Source: an uncultured Bacteroidales bacterium (lineage in GTDB: Bacteria > Bacteroidota > Bacteroidia > Bacteroidales > CAIXZF01). Taken from it: DNA of 64,000 nucleotides. The position numbers and the translations under genes are program-made. Below the pieces are notes generated by a model. It was not told the origin of the DNA. It was given only the letters and a program-made list of their open reading frames with translations, and made no database searches. This document shows positions 17,867 through 25,791 of this stretch, one piece after another (the stretch's first letter is position 1; each line of letters starts with the position of its first letter). The stretch spans positions 186,001 to 250,000 of the forward strand of contig CAIXZF010000035.1 in NCBI GenBank assembly GCA_903923925.1, read 5' to 3'.

Positions 17867-18841
17867 TCAGGATTTATTTCCATTTGTTCCTCTCCCGTTT
17901 ATTAAAACAAAATCAGGATCTGCCAGAATTCTTTGAATTCCCTCCTCAATTGAAATAGGTTCTCTCGTAAGTAATTGAGAACGAAGGATCTGAACGTCCG
18001 GGAACCGACGTGACATATCTCCTTCCGCTAATGGTGGTAAATGAATTATTTGTGATTTTGAACCTGTAAGGCCGATGATAAGTTTTGCAAGTTCTAACAT
18101 AGTAATTTCCTTATTACCACCGATGTTTACTACATCATTAACAATCAAATCATTGTAAAAAGCATTTACAGTTGCTTCTATATTGTCTTCAATATAAAAA
18201 AATGTGCGGGTTTGATTTCCATCACCATAAATTGTAATAGGTTCATTGTTCCTGGCAAGATAAATAAACCTGGATATCACAAAATCTTTATCTTGTTTAG
18301 GCCCGTAAGTATTAAAGAAACGGAAAATAGTATAATCCAGATCAAATTCTTTTTTATATGATCTAAGAAATGCTTCTCCTGCATTCTTCACTACTGCGTA
18401 AGGGACTCTGGAGTTCAAAGGAGTTGTATGCTCATTTTGCGGAAGGCTAACAGGCTCTCCATATACTTCCGAAGAAGAGGCAAAGTAAATGCGGTTAACG
18501 CCAGAATTCTTTCCAAGACTTAGAACATTCTCAATACCATGCAAATCTCTGAGCACATTTATCGGTTGCTCCTGTGTTCGCTTAACTCCAACCATTGCCG
18601 CATAGTGGAAAATAAAATCGAAGGCAAACGCATGACAAACTTCTGCGATATCGGTATAGTTATTTACGTCGCCTTTGATAAATTTCCAGTTTGTCTTTGG
18701 AGCAGCTGGTAAACGTTTTATCGTCCCGGTTGATAAATTATCTAATATTACAACAAAATTCTCAGGATCCTTAATAAGCCGATCAGCGAGTGAACTGCCA
18801 ATAAACCCCGCCCCGCCTGTAATTAGTATTTTTCTCCTCAT
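17867..18841 (-). CDS. Extended SDR NAD-dependent sugar-nucleotide epimerase/decarboxylase
   Basis: A 324-residue extended short-chain dehydrogenase. The NAD motif is TGGAGFIGSSL at about 8-18. The active site has SSSEVYGEP, then the Tyr-x-x-x-Lys pair in PYAVVKNAG. The segments FFNTYGPKQ, TRTFFYIEDN and GDMSRRFPD resemble UDP-glucuronate decarboxylases and UDP-glucose 4-epimerase-like enzymes more than RmlB. The precise substrate is uncertain. It sits between rfbA (9-base gap) and a prenyl synthase (2-base gap), so it probably acts on nucleotide sugars for surface glycans. Confidence 0.88.
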   Translation of the reverse strand: MRRKILITGGAGFIGSSLADRLIKDPENFVVILDNLSTGTIKRLPAAPKTNWKFIKGDVNNYTDIAEVCHAFAFDFIFHYAAMVGVKRTQEQPINVLRDLHGIENVLSLGKNSGVNRIYFASSSEVYGEPVSLPQNEHTTPLNSRVPYAVVKNAGEAFLRSYKKEFDLDYTIFRFFNTYGPKQDKDFVISRFIYLARNNEPITIYGDGNQTRTFFYIEDNIEATVNAFYNDLIVNDVVNIGGNKEITMLELAKLIIGLTGSKSQIIHLPPLAEGDMSRRFPDVQILRSQLLTREPISIEEGIQRILADPDFVLINGRGTNGNKS

Positions 18842-18850
18842 TAACTTAAC

Positions 18851-19717
18851 TTAGAACTGTTCAATTAATTTTACCAAATACTCTCCATATCCGCTCTTAA
18901 GCAAGGGTTCTGCAACTTTTATCAACTGATTCGAATCTATAAATCCCATCCTGTAAGCTATTTCTTCTATACATCCAATCTTTAGTCCTTGTCTTTCTTC
19001 GATGACCTGAACAAATTGGGATGCCTGAAGCAGAGAAGTAAAGGTGCCTGTATCAAGCCAGGCAGTTCCTCTGCTGAGAATTCCAACTTTTAACTGACCT
19101 TGCTCCAGGTAATATTTATTAACGTCTGTAATTTCAAATTCACCACGTTTACTAGGTTTAATATTTTTAGCAACTTCCAAAACAGAATTGTCATAAAAAT
19201 ATAATCCGGGAACAGCAAAATTTGATTTAGGATGTTGAGGTTTTTCTTCGATTGAAATTGCTTTCATTTCAGTATCAAACTCTACAACACCATATCTTTC
19301 AGGATCATTTACATGATAAGCAAACACAACACCTCCGTCAGGATTATTGTTTGTTTGGAGAAGCTCCTGTAAACCTGCACCGTAAAAAATATTGTCTCCC
19401 AGAATCAATGCTGCCTTTTCTTGACCGATGAATGGTGCCCCGATTACAAATGCCTGAGCAAGACCGTTTGGTACAACTTGTTCTTCATATTGGAAATTAC
19501 AGCCAAGCTGGCTGCCATCACCAAGTAATCGTTTAAAATGTGGAAGATCGTAAGGAGTCGAAATAATCAGAATTTCGCGGATGCCAGCCATCATTAGTAC
19601 AGATAGCGGATAATAAACCATTGGTTTATCATAAATAGGCATTAGCTGCTTGCTAACTGCAAGTGTCAAAGGATGTAAACGGGTACCAGACCCTCCTGCA
19701 AGAATAATTCCTTTCAT
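18851..19717 (-). CDS. rfbA: Glucose-1-phosphate thymidylyltransferase
   Basis: RfbA (RmlA) joins dTTP and glucose-1-phosphate to give dTDP-glucose, the first step towards dTDP-rhamnose and related deoxysugars. The 288-residue protein opens with [18 protein letters not shown], followed by [17 protein letters not shown]. It contains ILGDNIFYG and ends with the SGYGEYL tail, all diagnostic. No rfbB, rfbC or rfbD is present in the window, so dTDP-glucose must be used by enzymes encoded elsewhere or by the adjacent SDR. It is first in the rfbA-SDR-prenyl synthase operon, 65 bases after the exporter gene. Confidence 0.96.
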   Translation of the reverse strand: MKGIILAGGSGTRLHPLTLAVSKQLMPIYDKPMVYYPLSVLMMAGIREILIISTPYDLPHFKRLLGDGSQLGCNFQYEEQVVPNGLAQAFVIGAPFIGQEKAALILGDNIFYGAGLQELLQTNNNPDGGVVFAYHVNDPERYGVVEFDTEMKAISIEEKPQHPKSNFAVPGLYFYDNSVLEVAKNIKPSKRGEFEITDVNKYYLEQGQLKVGILSRGTAWLDTGTFTSLLQASQFVQVIEERQGLKIGCIEEIAYRMGFIDSNQLIKVAEPLLKSGYGEYLVKLIEQF

Positions 19718-19782
19718 TGTAATCTTTTTTGATTATGACTATAATTCACTGATCTCAAATTGTACGAAATCACTAATCTAAC

Positions 19783-22146
19783 CTACTTAGTTGATTCTTC
19801 CACCTCTTCTTCAAGAATTTCAAGCAGAGGTTCCTTGAAATCCCTGGTTGTAATCCATCTATCCAAAGATAATAACATTGCTGGTAAAAGAAAAAGATTT
19901 GATAACATCGCAATCAAAAGTGTAAAAGAGATAAGAAATCCCATTGCCTGAGTTCCACCGAAAGAGGAAAGCGAGAACATTGCAAATCCCAGGAACAATA
20001 CTGTTGAAGAGTAAATCATGCTGTAACCAGTCTCTCTCAGTGCCCCGACTACAGAGGCTTTTATGTCCCAGTTTGTTAACCTTAATTGTAATCTGTACCT
20101 CGATAAATACTGTATTGCATTGTCAACTGAGATCCCTAAAGCGATACTGAAAATCAATATTGTAGAGGGTTTAATTGCAATACCAAGATATCCCATCATT
20201 GCAGCAGTTAGCAATTGAGGTAATAAGTTAGGAATGAGTGATAAGGTAACCATTTTAGCTGAATTTAGCAGAAGAGCAAGCAATAAAGCTATTGTTATTA
20301 CTGCAAGTATAAGGCTGGTTATCAGATTTTTAACAAGGTAATTTGTGCCTGCTAAATAAACGACAGTTGTCCCTGTCATTTCTACTTTAAATTTTTCGGC
20401 AGGAAATATTGAATCAATCTTTGGACGTAACTCATTTTTTATCCGTTGAATATCATTCGTGCTGATATTGGCCATCTGGACACTAATGCGCGTAACCTGC
20501 AAATTGGAATCAACAAAGGAGTTTATTAAAGTTCTTTTTTTATTCTTCATACCGGGAACATACGATAATATGAAGCCTTTCTCCTGGTTATTTGGTAGTG
20601 AATACATCTCAGGGTCACCGTTGTAATAGGCTTGTTTGGCAGTTTTTACAACCTCAGCAATTGATAATGGCTTTGAAAATTCAGGAAAAGTCATTATTGT
20701 ATCTTGCAGTCTGTCAATTCGTTGAATGGTAGAAAGCTGCATTACGCCCTTTTTCTTCTGGGTGTCGATAACAATCTCAAATGGAAGTATGCCCTTAAAC
20801 TCTTTCTCAAAGAACATCAGGTCAACGTAGAGTGGATCTTTTTTCGGAATGTCATCAACAACACTTCCTGAGGATCTTAATTTACTTATACCAACTAAAC
20901 CAATTAAAACTGAAATAATAGTTACAGTGTAGATTATCGGTCTTTTATATTGAACTGTAAAAACAATTTTATTGAGCAGACCAAGAGTATATTTATTATC
21001 AAGGTGTTTTGTGTGTTTCTCTGTAGGTGGATCAAGATAGCTGAAGAATATTGGAATAAGAAACAGCGTCAGGATAAATATTACCATAATATTTATCGAT
21101 GATACAATTCCAAATTCTACCAACAATTTATTTCTGGTTTCTATGAAGGAAGCAAATCCTGTTGCAGTAGCCAGATTTGTCATTAATGTTGCATAGCCTA
21201 CACGTTGTACTATTCGCGACAGAGCTTTTACTTTATTGCCGTGCGACCTGTATTCATAGTGATATTTGTTTAACAGGAAAATGCAATTTTCCACAACAAT
21301 AATAATCATTAAAGGCGGAATAATTCCAGTTAGAATTGTGATTTTATACCCGAAAATCGAGAGTAGTCCCATGGCCCATATTAAGCCAACAAATACGATC
21401 AACATTGGGAATATTACAGCCTTTATTGAACGGAAGAAAAAGAAAAGTACAAGTGATGCAACCAGCAAAGCCAGAATAACAAACAAAATCAATTCGTGCT
21501 GAACTTTTAAAGATATCATTGTACGGATAAATGGTAATCCGCTATAATGAACTTCTGTTTTATTTTTTTCAGCAAAAGCCTGCGATCTCGCTTTAATTTT
21601 ATCTATTAACGCTATTCTGCTTTTTGAATTCAGTTTGATTTTGTTAAGCGTAACAGCCATCAAGGTTGAATTCGTCTCCTTGTTATATATTAGGCCATTG
21701 TAAAATGGAAGGTTGTAGATTTTTTGTCTTACGCTGTCCATATCAGCCTGGTTAACAGGCCTTTTGCTGACTACTGGTTTGAAATCAAACTTTTTTGTAC
21801 TGTCGTTTCTAACTAATTCAAATAGCCGTCCTATTGAAACAACCTCTTCAACACCGTCAAGACTTCTGATATCCTTTGCAAGGTCACTCCAGCTATTAAA
21901 GAAATCGACATCAAATAAACGCTTATCCTTAAGCCCGATAAACAAGACTCCGCCATCCTCTCCAAACTGTTTTTTAAATTCAGTGTATTTTATGTTTGTT
22001 GAATCAGTGGCAGGTAACATCCTGGCCATTTCATAAGATAATTCCACCTTCGAAGCCATATAGGCCATAAAGACAGTGATCAGGCTAATGCCAATCAGAA
22101 TACCAAGTCTGTTACGAAGGATAAACCTGACCAGGAAAGTCCACAT
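19783..22146 (-). CDS. MMPL/RND family exporter
   Basis: A 787-residue inner membrane protein with the RND/MMPL plan. There is one N-terminal helix (about 12-30), a large extracytoplasmic loop to about 215 and five helices to about 375. A seventh helix near 405, a second loop to about 610 and five more helices follow. The first helix block fits a sterol-sensing-like domain, and the ALGISVDNAIQY segment in helix block 2 carries the polar residues of the proton relay. Such proteins export hydrophobic compounds such as lipids or hopanoids. It starts 6 bases after ccmE, so it is translationally linked to the cytochrome c maturation cluster, a position where ccmF might be expected. Its substrate is unknown. 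Confidence 0.88.
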   Translation of the reverse strand: MWTFLVRFILRNRLGILIGISLITVFMAYMASKVELSYEMARMLPATDSTNIKYTEFKKQFGEDGGVLFIGLKDKRLFDVDFFNSWSDLAKDIRSLDGVEEVVSIGRLFELVRNDSTKKFDFKPVVSKRPVNQADMDSVRQKIYNLPFYNGLIYNKETNSTLMAVTLNKIKLNSKSRIALIDKIKARSQAFAEKNKTEVHYSGLPFIRTMISLKVQHELILFVILALLVASLVLFFFFRSIKAVIFPMLIVFVGLIWAMGLLSIFGYKITILTGIIPPLMIIIVVENCIFLLNKYHYEYRSHGNKVKALSRIVQRVGYATLMTNLATATGFASFIETRNKLLVEFGIVSSINIMVIFILTLFLIPIFFSYLDPPTEKHTKHLDNKYTLGLLNKIVFTVQYKRPIIYTVTIISVLIGLVGISKLRSSGSVVDDIPKKDPLYVDLMFFEKEFKGILPFEIVIDTQKKKGVMQLSTIQRIDRLQDTIMTFPEFSKPLSIAEVVKTAKQAYYNGDPEMYSLPNNQEKGFILSYVPGMKNKKRTLINSFVDSNLQVTRISVQMANISTNDIQRIKNELRPKIDSIFPAEKFKVEMTGTTVVYLAGTNYLVKNLITSLILAVITIALLLALLLNSAKMVTLSLIPNLLPQLLTAAMMGYLGIAIKPSTILIFSIALGISVDNAIQYLSRYRLQLRLTNWDIKASVVGALRETGYSMIYSSTVLFLGFAMFSLSSFGGTQAMGFLISFTLLIAMLSNLFLLPAMLLSLDRWITTRDFKEPLLEILEEEVEESTK

Positions 22147-22152
22147 ATTTAA

Positions 22153-22572
22153 TTAGAGTTTTTTACCAACGAATTCCTTCTGACCGAATTTGTCAGGTTT
22201 TTTTTCATCCTTGTATTTTGAAGGGCATTTCAACAGTAAACTGCTTGCAACAAAGGTATCAGCCTCCATTTTGCCTATCACCACTACCTGATCTGATTTT
22301 TCGAAATCCTGGGGTTTGTTGTTTTTATGTATGACCTTTCTCTTAACACCATTTTCATCAATCATATAGAATGTAAATTTATTGGCATCAATTTTAGTAT
22401 CGTACACAATTGGTTCGCTTCTGTCGAGTTTACCAATAACATGGAATTCCTTTCCCGGGTATTTCATTGCTTCAGAAAAGTTAGCATAAGTACTTGTGTT
22501 AACAAATGTACTTACAATAACTCCAAGTGCTATAGCAATAATAACAATTATTAATATATGTTTTGGCTTCAT
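22153..22572 (-). CDS. ccmE: Cytochrome c maturation heme chaperone CcmE, Cys-type
   Basis: CcmE receives heme from CcmC on the outside of the inner membrane and hands it to the CcmF complex. This 139-residue protein has one N-terminal membrane anchor (about 5-23) and the OB-fold core: FHVIGKL, FTFYMIDENG, VVVIGKMEADTFVAS. The heme-binding motif reads CPSKY, with Cys116 and Tyr120. It is therefore a CxxxY variant like those described in Desulfovibrio and archaea, rather than the HxxxY of E. coli. It sits between a small ccmD and an MMPL exporter. Confidence 0.95.
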   Translation of the reverse strand: MKPKHILIIVIIAIALGVIVSTFVNTSTYANFSEAMKYPGKEFHVIGKLDRSEPIVYDTKIDANKFTFYMIDENGVKRKVIHKNNKPQDFEKSDQVVVIGKMEADTFVASSLLLKCPSKYKDEKKPDKFGQKEFVGKKL

Positions 22573-22597
22573 GAATTTAATTTAAAAATGCGCTTGA

Positions 22598-22747
22598 TTA
22601 CTTCTTTAAAGAAGGTAATTCCTCTGTATCCTTCATCTTTCTTTCCATACTTCTGATCTTCTTGTCAAGCATCATAAGATGAAAAGATAATCCTGTGAAA
22701 ATCAGGGCAATAACTGCTATTACCACAAATAACTTACTTTGTTCCAT
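22598..22747 (-). CDS. ccmD: CcmD-like small membrane protein
   Basis: A 49-residue protein read by hand on the minus strand. It starts MEQSKLFVVIAVIAL, with one hydrophobic helix (about 6-26), followed by a charged helix (LDKKIRSMERKMKD) and a stop at 22598. This is the size and plan of CcmD, which stabilises CcmC-CcmE contact and releases holo-CcmE. It lies 21 bases after ccmC and 25 bases before ccmE, exactly the ccmC-ccmD-ccmE order of System I. Position and topology support the call; sequence identity in this family is always low. Confidence 0.85.
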   Translation of the reverse strand: MEQSKLFVVIAVIALIFTGLSFHLMMLDKKIRSMERKMKDTEELPSLKK

Positions 22748-22768
22748 TTGATTTATGAATTTGGTTCA

Positions 22769-23452
22769 TCAGTTACCTGATAAACTATTAATATGGTTCT
22801 CAAGAACTTTCATTCTCACCCGAAGGTTAAGAAACCAGAATCCAAGGATTATCCATCCAACAACTGCCGGATAAAAGACCAATCGCATCGTATTATCCAG
22901 TTCTTTTACTGTCATAGTTGCATCTTTGCCTTTTCCGGGGTGTAATGATGCATCTGCCATTTTGGGAAGAATAAAAAGGAATAAAATTAGAATTACAAAG
23001 GCAAAAATATTATATACAGCTGAGACCTTTGCCCTTTTATGTTCCTCATCAAGTGAATTACGCAAAACCATGTACGCTGAATAAACTAGCATTGTAACTG
23101 CCGCTCCGTTCAAAAGTGGATCATTTACCCAATAGGCACCCCATGTATTTTTTGCCCATGTCATCCCAGTAACGAGGCCAAGTATTCCAAACATAATTCC
23201 AGTTTTGGATGCTTCAGAAGCAACAATATCGTGCTTTTCATTAAAGCCTGACAAATACTTGATACTGTATACCATTGAGGTGCCAAACATGAATATCATA
23301 CCAAACCACATGCATACGTGAAAAAACAGATTGCGTATACTCTCATGTATAATTGGAAGATCGGGAACTGGGATTAGAAATCCGGCTAATATTGTATAGA
23401 GAATTAATAAAATTCCTAAATACTTCCAAAAACTGACCTTAAATAGATCCAT
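22769..23452 (-). CDS. ccmC: Heme exporter / heme-handling protein CcmC
   Basis: CcmC presents heme to CcmE at the outer face of the inner membrane. The 227-residue protein has six hydrophobic segments. The tryptophan-rich heme motif is TWGAYWVNDP (W104-W108), flanked by conserved histidines His45 (FFHVCMW) and His171 (SLHPGKG), the expected axial ligands. The length matches CcmC rather than the longer CcmF or CcsA. It is second in the ccmB-ccmC-ccmD-ccmE cluster, with a 72-base gap before it that holds a possible internal promoter and a hairpin. Confidence 0.94.
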   Translation of the reverse strand: MDLFKVSFWKYLGILLILYTILAGFLIPVPDLPIIHESIRNLFFHVCMWFGMIFMFGTSMVYSIKYLSGFNEKHDIVASEASKTGIMFGILGLVTGMTWAKNTWGAYWVNDPLLNGAAVTMLVYSAYMVLRNSLDEEHKRAKVSAVYNIFAFVILILFLFILPKMADASLHPGKGKDATMTVKELDNTMRLVFYPAVVGWIILGFWFLNLRVRMKVLENHINSLSGN

Positions 23453-23465
23453 TTAATTTTTTTTT

Positions 23466-23481
23466 GCCCATTGAAATGGGC
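23466..23481 (-). promoter_or_regulatory. Hairpin in the ccmC leader
   Basis: A perfect six-pair stem (GCCCAT/ATGGGC) with a four-base loop is separated from the ccmC ATG by 13 bases that are mostly A on the coding strand. No U tract follows in either direction, so it is not a terminator. It may affect translation or mRNA stability. Confidence 0.4.
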
Positions 23482-23483
23482 GG

Positions 23484-23491
23484 CAAAGGTA
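23484..23491 (-). promoter_or_regulatory. Possible internal promoter -7 element for ccmC
   Basis: The minus strand reads TACCTTTG, matching TAnnTTTG, 31 bases before the ccmC start codon in the ccmB-ccmC gap. The -33 position is poor. Confidence 0.35.
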
Positions 23492-23524
23492 ATAAATCTT
23501 TGATTATGCTTTAATATACTGATC

Positions 23525-24187
23525 CTAATCTCTCCATAGGTATGGAAACAAGAGCCCGGATAAAACAATTATAATGATATTAAGTCCTGATAAGGCTGCT
23601 AAACTTGGCAAAGCTCCGCTCCAACCACTGTCAAGTAAAGCAGATTTTGAAACTTTGATTAACAAAACTAATAATGGAAGAATTATTGGAAAACCGAGTA
23701 CGGCCATTAATGCAAAATTATTGTTCGTTCTTGAAGCTATTGCTGAAACCATTGTAAAAAGTGCTGCAAATCCGATTCCTCCCAATAACATTGTTGTGAA
23801 GAAAAGAGCTTGGTTTTCAATATAATTTCCAAGAAATAATATAAATACTCCAAAGAATAACACCGATAATACAATCATCATCAGTATATTATAGATCATT
23901 TTCGCAAGAATAATGGCGTGGGCACTGGCAAGCGAATAGTAATATAATTGTCTGCCCTGACTTTCCTGGATGAAACTTTTAGATACTGCATTAACTGCTG
24001 CAAAAAGTAGAATTACCCAGAAAAGTGCATTCCATGTAACGGGCATCACAATTCGCTCAAAAGCTAATGAACAAAGAAATATTGTGGATACAATGTACAA
24101 AAGTATGCCATTAATAGCATACTTTTGTTTTAATTCAAGACGTATATCCTTGATAACGAGATGCTTGATCTCATGAAGTAAGGTCAT
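23525..24187 (-). CDS. ccmB: Heme ABC exporter permease CcmB
   Basis: A 220-residue integral membrane protein with six hydrophobic helices and the CcmB N-terminal amphipathic start (LLHEIKHLVIKDIRLELKQK). The segment FAAVNAVSKSFIQESQGRQL resembles the conserved CcmB cytoplasmic loop. CcmB works with the CcmA ATPase to power release of holo-CcmE. No ccmA gene is present next to it or anywhere in the window, so the ATPase must be encoded elsewhere. It is the first ccm gene of the cluster, 87 bases downstream of a FadL-type porin gene. Confidence 0.9.
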   Translation of the reverse strand: MTLLHEIKHLVIKDIRLELKQKYAINGILLYIVSTIFLCSLAFERIVMPVTWNALFWVILLFAAVNAVSKSFIQESQGRQLYYYSLASAHAIILAKMIYNILMMIVLSVLFFGVFILFLGNYIENQALFFTTMLLGGIGFAALFTMVSAIASRTNNNFALMAVLGFPIILPLLVLLIKVSKSALLDSGWSGALPSLAALSGLNIIIIVLSGLLFPYLWRD

Positions 24188-24196
24188 TTCAGGTTG

Positions 24197-24251
24197 TTTC
24201 AGTTTTTGATTCTTTTTGTTTCAAAGTTGATGAAACAAAGATAAACTGAAA
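24197..24251. repeat. Nested inverted repeat upstream of ccmB
   Basis: Outer arms TTTCAGTTT (24197-24205) and AAACTGAAA (24243-24251) are perfect. Inside them, TTTGTTTC (24215-24222) and GAAACAAA (24232-24239) form a second perfect pair around a nine-base loop. It fills most of the porin-ccmB gap, overlaps the likely ccmB -7 element and lacks a U tract on the minus strand. An operator or leader structure is more likely than a terminator. Confidence 0.6.
24236..24243 (-). promoter_or_regulatory. Probable -7 element for the ccm cluster
   Basis: The minus strand reads TATCTTTG, a TAnnTTTG match 48 bases before the ccmB ATG, inside the nested inverted repeat. No TTTG is present at -33. Confidence 0.4.
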
Positions 24252-24274
24252 TAGTGGACCACCTTATAGTTTAA

Positions 24275-25738
24275 TTAAAACTTAAATCCCAACGACATCA
24301 TAAAATTCTGAGATTTAATATCGTTTTTTACCGGGTTAAGTTGTGATTCTGTTGCAGAGTACAAATAGTAATCCTCTTTTGAATCTGTAAGAGCATAGGC
24401 GAAATCCAGAAAATAATTATTTTGTCTTAATCCAAAGCCAAATGTTAAAGCTGTTCTTTTTCCGTCGTTAATCCCAGACTTAAAAGGACTTCCATAAACG
24501 GCGTATCCACCACGAAGACTGAATTGCTGAACTTTCCATTCAGCACCTAAATGAATATTCCCGGCTGTAGTGTATTTATTACGGACTGCATCATTTGCGT
24601 TAAAAAAATCTTCAGGATTGCTGGAACGAAGGCGTGCTTCAGAATAATCAATATATTCATAATCAGCGCTAATTAAGCCAGATTTTCCAATGATGAAAGC
24701 TATACTTCCCATCATTTTCATTGGTGTTGTTAATTTATAGTTAAATTCCCCCTTAGGTGAGGTAGCTGAGTAAGTATCTCCATTAATAAATTTGGAATCC
24801 ATTTTATTGCTATAGGTATCCTGCATGCTGTAAAAGTAAGTAGGAGTGTGAATTGCAGCACCAATCCGGATAAAATCGACGGGTTTAAAAATTAACCCGA
24901 ATTTAAAATTTATCCCAGATCCGGTTGTAGCCAGGTCTGAATGATAGTTAAACTCCTCAAATTCAGTTATATTAGCAGGAGGTGAAATTGCCATTTCAGT
25001 ATAAGTAGAAGTTTCTGAGTATTTCAGAAAGGGGAATCCAAGCGTAGCACCGATATAAAGCCTGTCATCGTAATTGGCTCCCAAGGAAAATACCCATTCA
25101 TTCATTGATCCTCCTGATTGTATCGCTTTTCTCTGAATTACTCCAGATGCAGGTTTTGCATTATTGTAGTGCGTCGGATCACCGGTTATTGTATCCAGAA
25201 GCCAGGTGTCAAATGCCAGTTGGGTGTCAAATCCATTTAATTGATCGGAGAAATTGCCATTTGCATATCCTACCCATGAATCCAATAACGAACTTGAGTT
25301 ATTGTTGCCCTGTAATAGTATTCTATTATTGAAATTTTGCGAACGGTTAATACCAAAGCCGAACTGAATGTTTCTCCAGCCTTCAGTGTTCATTGCTGTA
25401 TTTGTTGGAAAAGCGATTACTAAACCAGCATGGCCAAGGTTAAAGTTATATCTAAGGTCATCGCGGGTGCTGCCATTATATGCTGCACTGGTTTTGCCAA
25501 CATAAAGTGATGGTGAAAATGCAAATTCAGAACTTTTAAACAAGCCAATTCCAGCCGGATTTGTACTAAGTGTTGAAAAATCGGCTCCTACGGCCCCAAA
25601 TGCGCCAGCAAGTGCAGTATACCTTGCTGTTCCACCAAATATCAGGTTTGAGTATCTTAAGGCATCAACTTCATTCTGAGCAATAAGCTGCCAACTGAAC
25701 AAAAAACCTGAAGCAATCAGCATTATTAGTTTTTTCAT
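24275..25738 (-). CDS. FadL/OmpP1-type outer membrane beta-barrel protein
   Basis: A 487-residue outer membrane protein with a signal peptide ending LFSWQLIAQ. The N-terminal hatch-like signature of the OmpP1/FadL/TodX family is clear: GGTARYTALAGAFGAVGADF, then LSTNPAGIGLFKSSEF. Amphipathic beta strands fill the rest and the last residue is Phe after MSLGFKF, as expected for Bam-dependent barrels. Members move hydrophobic compounds across the outer membrane. Related Bacteroidota genes are often labelled hemin receptor, which has not been shown here, although the next genes handle heme for cytochrome c. Ligand unknown. Confidence 0.88.
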   Translation of the reverse strand: MKKLIMLIASGFLFSWQLIAQNEVDALRYSNLIFGGTARYTALAGAFGAVGADFSTLSTNPAGIGLFKSSEFAFSPSLYVGKTSAAYNGSTRDDLRYNFNLGHAGLVIAFPTNTAMNTEGWRNIQFGFGINRSQNFNNRILLQGNNNSSSLLDSWVGYANGNFSDQLNGFDTQLAFDTWLLDTITGDPTHYNNAKPASGVIQRKAIQSGGSMNEWVFSLGANYDDRLYIGATLGFPFLKYSETSTYTEMAISPPANITEFEEFNYHSDLATTGSGINFKFGLIFKPVDFIRIGAAIHTPTYFYSMQDTYSNKMDSKFINGDTYSATSPKGEFNYKLTTPMKMMGSIAFIIGKSGLISADYEYIDYSEARLRSSNPEDFFNANDAVRNKYTTAGNIHLGAEWKVQQFSLRGGYAVYGSPFKSGINDGKRTALTFGFGLRQNNYFLDFAYALTDSKEDYYLYSATESQLNPVKNDIKSQNFMMSLGFKF

Positions 25739-25791
25739 AGTATTGTGATTTAAAGTAATAGCAATTTTCAGAAAACATTAAGTGCTTGTAA

